A stretch of DNA of 64,000 nt from Pantoea alhagi (GTDB lineage: Bacteria > Pseudomonadota > Gammaproteobacteria > Enterobacterales > Enterobacteriaceae). Positions 61,054 through 64,000 of the stretch are shown here, piece after piece. Each line of letters opens with the position of its first letter. The stretch's first letter is position 1. The position numbers and the translations under genes are program-made. The stretch is from NCBI RefSeq assembly GCF_002101395.1, contig NZ_CP019706.1:1674001-1738000 (forward strand), written 5' to 3'. A model generated the notes under the pieces. That model was not told where the DNA came from, searched no databases, and was given only the letters and a program-made list of their open reading frames with translations.

Positions 61054-61748
61054 GACGCGGAGACCATCAAATATCCACGGCCACGCAGCGTTTTAAACCA
61101 GGGGTGACCATCGCGGCGTTCAGGCAGCTTACGACGCAGGTTGGAAATATGCATATCAATGGCGCGATCAAAGGGTGTCAGGCGCTTACCCAGCACTTCC
61201 TGACTGAGATGCTCGCGTGAGACTACCTGGCCAAGATGCTGGGCTAACAAATAGAGTAGGGTAAATTCGGTACCGGTCAGATCCAGCGTAACGTTATCAA
61301 AGCTGGCTTCCTGACGGCCAGGATTGAGTCGCAGACAGTCGACTTCCAGCGTCGGTGAGCTGTTGTCATGCTGCTGTTGCTGTTCGCTCCAGCTGGAACG
61401 ACGCAAAATAGCGCGGATACGGGCGACCAGTTCGCGATCGTTAAACGGCTTCGGTAAATAGTCATCGGCACCCAGTTCGAGGCCTAAAACGCGATCCAGT
61501 TCGCTGCCGCGCGCGGTCAACATAATCACCGGTGTTTGGTATTGCTGGCGAAGTTCTTTCAACGTATCGATGCCGTTCTTTTTAGGCATCATCACATCAA
61601 GTAATAACAGATCAATAGTGTCATCGAGCAGGCTGAGCGCCTGTTCCCCATCTGAGGCGACAACGATATTAAACCCTTCCATTTCAAGCAGTTCTTTAAG
61701 CAGCGAAGTTAATTCGCGGTCATCATCAACCAACAGGATTTTATTCAT
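61050..61748 (-). CDS. cpxR: Envelope-stress response regulator CpxR
   Basis: OmpR-type response regulator. The 232 residues have the receiver domain with the phosphoacceptor aspartate in LLLLDVMMPKKNG (residue 51) and a C-terminal winged helix (LTGTEFTLLYLLAQHLGQVVSREHLSQEVLGK). The start at 61748 gives MNKILLVDDDRELT; the frame is open upstream but lies in the regulatory gap. A perfect CpxR box 55 bases upstream points to autoregulation. Divergent from cpxP. Confidence 0.98.
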   Translation of the reverse strand: MNKILLVDDDRELTSLLKELLEMEGFNIVVASDGEQALSLLDDTIDLLLLDVMMPKKNGIDTLKELRQQYQTPVIMLTARGSELDRVLGLELGADDYLPKPFNDRELVARIRAILRRSSWSEQQQQHDNSSPTLEVDCLRLNPGRQEASFDNVTLDLTGTEFTLLYLLAQHLGQVVSREHLSQEVLGKRLTPFDRAIDMHISNLRRKLPERRDGHPWFKTLRGRGYLMVSAS

Positions 61749-61802
61749 TTTCTTAAGCCCTCCGCAGGCAAAATAGCGTGATCGCCTACCCCATTCCATC
61801 GC

Positions 61803-61817
61803 TTTACGTAGTTTTAC
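61803..61817 (-). promoter_or_regulatory. CpxR box between cpxR and cpxP
   Basis: On the minus strand GTAAA-ACTAC-GTAAA, an exact match to the GTAAA-N5-GTAAA consensus, 55 bases before cpxR and 83 before cpxP. It probably serves both divergent genes. Confidence 0.92.
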
Positions 61818-61899
61818 ACCCCCTGACGCTAGTTTGCAGCTATCTCTGTAGTCTGAACTGCGTTGAATCAAATGATGCAAATGAATGTGGGAGTAAACG

Positions 61900-62415
61900 A
61901 TGCGCAAAGTAACCGCCGTCGTCATTGCTTCAGCCTCGGTGGTTTTTAGTTACTCCAGCGCATGGGCAGCAGACGTTACGACGATTGACGGGATGCATCC
62001 GCCAGGCGAATCGATGACTGGCAGCATAGCGCAAAATCCGCAAAGCCATATGTTTGATGGCATTAAGCTTTCGGAACAACAGCGTCAGCAGATGCGGGAT
62101 CTGATGCAGCAGACGCAACATGAGCGCCCTCCCGTAAACGTGAAAGATTTAGAAACTCTGCATAATCTGGTGATTGCAGAAAAGTTTAATGAAACAGCCG
62201 TAAAGGCTCAGGCAGAAAAGTTAGCACAGGAACAGGTTGCGCGGCAGGTCGAGATGGCCCGTATCCGCAACCAGATGTATCACCTGCTAACGCCACAGCA
62301 ACAGGCTGTTTTGCAACAAAAGCATGAGCAACGAATGAGTGAGTTGCGCAGGCTGACGAATCTGCAGCAGGTTCAACCTCTGCATGAAGCGAGTAGTGCC
62401 GACAGTAACCAGTAA
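61900..62415 (+). CDS. cpxP: Periplasmic Cpx inhibitor/chaperone CpxP
   Basis: Periplasmic protein that restrains CpxA and escorts misfolded pilus-type proteins to DegP. The 171-residue product has a signal peptide (VTAVVIASASVVFSYSSAWAA) and a helical hairpin with two LTxxQ-type motifs: LSEQQRQQMRDLM (about residue 57) and LTPQQQAVLQQKHEQRM (about residue 129). Its start is 151 bases from cpxR with the CpxR box between. The 3' untranslated region carries the CpxQ small RNA. Confidence 0.96.
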   Translation: MRKVTAVVIASASVVFSYSSAWAADVTTIDGMHPPGESMTGSIAQNPQSHMFDGIKLSEQQRQQMRDLMQQTQHERPPVNVKDLETLHNLVIAEKFNETAVKAQAEKLAQEQVARQVEMARIRNQMYHLLTPQQQAVLQQKHEQRMSELRRLTNLQQVQPLHEASSADSNQ

Positions 62416-62428
62416 CATAGTATCCCTG

Positions 62429-62487
62429 TTTTCCTTGCCATAGACACCATCCCTGTCTTCCCCGCCATGATGGCGGGGTTTTTTTTG
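62429..62487 (+). ncRNA. cpxQ: CpxQ small RNA (3' end of cpxP mRNA)
   Basis: About 59 bases from TTTTCCTTGCCATAGACACC to the end of the terminator, starting 13 bases after the cpxP stop. In Salmonella and E. coli RNase E cuts cpxP mRNA at this U-rich site to release CpxQ, an Hfq-dependent RNA that represses envelope-protein mRNAs. The 5' part and the T-run terminator closely match what I recall of that RNA; the stem sequence differs but pairs. Confidence 0.8.
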
Positions 62488-62488
62488 C
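62460..62488 (+). terminator. cpxP/CpxQ terminator
   Basis: CCCCGCCA-TGA-TGGCGGGG with eight or more T residues after it. It is the Hfq-type 3' end of CpxQ. Confidence 0.95.
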
Positions 62489-62585
62489 CTATAATATCTC
62501 CCTTTTCTGCACATCCTTTGCGCGTACCCTGCTGCTTTTTGCGATACTGCTCTTATACTTAGCTTTTACTTTCAGAGGGGTGCGG

Positions 62586-63482
62586 ATGTTAGCTTCCTAT
62601 GCGCGGCTGGTTAACCGGGCGGCAATGGCTGCAACGGTGCTGGCAGTGCTGCTGTTATTTATCAAGATATTCGCCTGGTGGTATACCGGATCGGTCAGCG
62701 TACTGGCGGCTCTGGTGGATTCGCTGGTTGATACCGCCGCCTCTTTGACCAATCTTCTGGTGGTGCGCTATTCATTGCAGCCTGCGGATGCGGAGCATAC
62801 GTTTGGTCATGGTAAAGCGGAATCGCTGGCGGCACTGGCGCAAAGTATGTTCATTTCCGGCTCTGCCCTGTTTTTGTTCCTGACCGGTATTCAGCATTTG
62901 GCTTCTCCGGGCGTGCTACACGCACCGCTGGTAGGCATGGTTGTTACCCTTGTGGCATTGGTTTCAACGCTGCTGCTGGTAGCTTTTCAACGCTGGGTAG
63001 TGCGTAAAACGCAAAGCCAGGCGATTCGTGCCGATATGTTGCACTATCAGTCTGACGTATTGATGAACGGAGCCATTTTGCTGGCGCTGGCGCTTAGCTG
63101 GTATGGCTTCACCCGTGCTGATGCACTGTTTGCGTTAGGCATCGGCGCATGGATTCTGTTTAGTGCGCTACGTATGGGCTATGATGCCGTACAGTCTTTA
63201 CTTGATCGCGCATTGCCCGATGCGGAGCGGCAACAGATAGTGCAAATCATCACCAGCTGGCCTGGCGTACAGGGCGCGCACGATTTGCGTACCCGACAAT
63301 CAGGTCCGACACGCTTTATTCAGGTCCATCTTGAAATAGAGGATAACTTGCCGTTAATTCAGGCACATCGCGTGGCGGAGCAGGTAGAGCAGGCGCTTTT
63401 AAAACAGTTTCCTGGTTCGGATATTATCATCCATCAGGATCCCTGTTCTGTTGCCCGCACCGAGCCGCAGGGTTTTTTATAG
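62586..63482 (+). CDS. fieF: Ferrous-iron/zinc efflux protein FieF
   Basis: Cation-diffusion-facilitator exporter (YiiP) that moves Zn2+ and Fe2+ out of the cytoplasm in exchange for protons. The 298-residue product has six membrane helices; the transport-site ligands are in LVDSLVD (helix 2, two aspartates) and HYQSD (helix 5, histidine and aspartate). The C-terminal cytoplasmic domain includes QSGPTRFIQVHLEIED and IIHQDPCS. I chose ATG 62586 (MLASYARL) with GAGGGG upstream; an in-frame GTG lies six bases earlier. pfkA follows. Confidence 0.97.
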   Translation: MLASYARLVNRAAMAATVLAVLLLFIKIFAWWYTGSVSVLAALVDSLVDTAASLTNLLVVRYSLQPADAEHTFGHGKAESLAALAQSMFISGSALFLFLTGIQHLASPGVLHAPLVGMVVTLVALVSTLLLVAFQRWVVRKTQSQAIRADMLHYQSDVLMNGAILLALALSWYGFTRADALFALGIGAWILFSALRMGYDAVQSLLDRALPDAERQQIVQIITSWPGVQGAHDLRTRQSGPTRFIQVHLEIEDNLPLIQAHRVAEQVEQALLKQFPGSDIIIHQDPCSVARTEPQGFL

Positions 63483-63569
63483 ACAGAAGTGTGGAATAAT
63501 ATCAGCCTGGCTTTTGAACGAGGCGCAAAGCCACATTGTGGAAAAGATTTTACCCGAAACTAGCCTGAC

Positions 63570-63583
63570 CTGAATCAATTCAG
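63570..63583 (+). promoter_or_regulatory. Cra (FruR) site upstream of pfkA
   Basis: CTGAAT-CA-ATTCAG, a perfect palindrome close to the Cra consensus TGAATCGATTCA, 117 bases before pfkA and just ahead of a possible -10 (TACTAT, 63600-63605). Cra represses pfkA in E. coli when fructose phosphates are low. Confidence 0.78.
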
Positions 63584-63700
63584 CAGCAGGGGTTTGATAT
63601 ACTATTTGCCATTATGAGTCGGTAAGATCGGACACTGAGCGGGCGTCGAACCTTTCCGGCGTAACGAATTCATCATTAAGTATTAAGTCCAGAGGTAGCC

Positions 63701-64000
63701 ATGATCAAGAAAATCGGTGTACTGACAAGCGGCGGCGACGCCCCAGGGATGAACGCAGCTATTCGCGGTGTCGTTCGCTCCGCCCTGAGTGAAGGACTGG
63801 AAGTTTGTGGCATTTATGATGGCTATCTCGGCTTGTATGAAGACCGCATGATCAACCTCGACCGCTACAGCGTTTCTGACATGATTAACCGCGGCGGCAC
63901 CTTTCTGGGCTCTGCGCGTTTTCCTGAGTTCCGTAATGAGGAAACGCGTCAGGTAGCCATTGAGAATATGAAAAAACGCAATATCGATGCGCTGGTGGTG
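63701..64000 (+). CDS. pfkA: 6-phosphofructokinase I (partial)
   Basis: Phosphorylates fructose 6-phosphate with ATP, the committed step of glycolysis. Only the first 100 residues are in the window, the C-terminal two thirds lying beyond the right edge. The ATP-binding loop IGVLTSGGDAPGMNAAIRGVVRSAL (from residue 5), YDGYLGLYED, and INRGGTFLGSARFPEFR are all present. AGAGG lies nine bases before the ATG. A Cra site lies upstream. Confidence 0.98.
   Translation, partial: MIKKIGVLTSGGDAPGMNAAIRGVVRSALSEGLEVCGIYDGYLGLYEDRMINLDRYSVSDMINRGGTFLGSARFPEFRNEETRQVAIENMKKRNIDALVV

Noticed and set aside
1..64000. tRNA, rRNA genes or CRISPR arrays
   Set aside because: No rRNA core sequences, no cloverleaf-type genes recognised and no regularly spaced repeat series; the only near-exact repeats are the islet ends and the DUF943 units.

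Overview
The window is a stretch of an enterobacterial chromosome, most likely from the Erwiniaceae (Pantoea, Erwinia or Mixta type). The placement rests on gene order: glnL-glnA-typA, recG-trmH-spoT-rpoZ-gmk, rph-pyrE, coaBC-dut-slmA, rpmBG-mutM-coaD, hldD-waaFC, kbl-tdh, envC-yibN-grxC-secB-gpsA-cysE and cpxRA/cpxP-fieF-pfkA follow the Escherichia order, while the lipopolysaccharide (LPS) core genes are of the Klebsiella/Serratia 'wab' kind. Gene names come from recall of the proteins; no database search was run.

Layout. 1-4.5 kb: nitrogen control (glnL partial, glnA with a complete NtrC/sigma-54 control region) and divergent typA. 4.8-7.7 kb: yihX-yihY-dtd-fabY. 7.7-16.9 kb, minus strand: yicH, xanP with a PurR box, then recG-trmH-spoT-rpoZ-gmk. 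17.1-19.5 kb: ligB and yicG. 19.6-26.9 kb: an accessory region between yicG and yicC, partly AT-rich. It holds a lone polysaccharide flippase, an orphan nuclease-bacteriocin immunity gene, an SRPBCC-fold protein, and a 4.1-kb islet between 55-bp direct repeats. The islet carries a broken IS2-like element and a DUF3289/DUF943 gene array with a 689-bp period. 26.9-34.7 kb: yicC, rph-pyrE with its attenuator, slmA-dut-coaBC, radC, rpmBG, mutM, coaD.

34.7-48.7 kb is the LPS core locus: waaE, waaA, a wabG-like gene, waaQ, waaH, a GT9 gene and a wabH-like gene on the minus strand; a wabN-like deacetylase on the plus strand; then waaL, a WaaZ-like gene, waaC, waaF and hldD on the minus strand. Together they would make ADP-heptose, add Kdo and three heptoses, decorate the core and ligate O-antigen. 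48.9-53.4 kb: kbl-tdh and two extra glycosyltransferase-type genes. 53.5-59.6 kb: yibQ-envC (cell division), then yibN-grxC-secB-gpsA-cysE and trmL. 59.7-64 kb: the Cpx envelope-stress system (cpxA, cpxR, a CpxR box, cpxP with the 3'-end sRNA CpxQ), fieF, and the start of pfkA behind a Cra site.

The most interesting part is 19.6-26.9 kb. The DUF3289/DUF943 array looks like a contact-dependent effector-immunity locus: one full DUF3289 gene, two DUF943 genes about half identical to each other, and a leftover DUF3289 C-terminus about 89 percent identical to the full copy. The islet lies between two copies of the yicC terminator.
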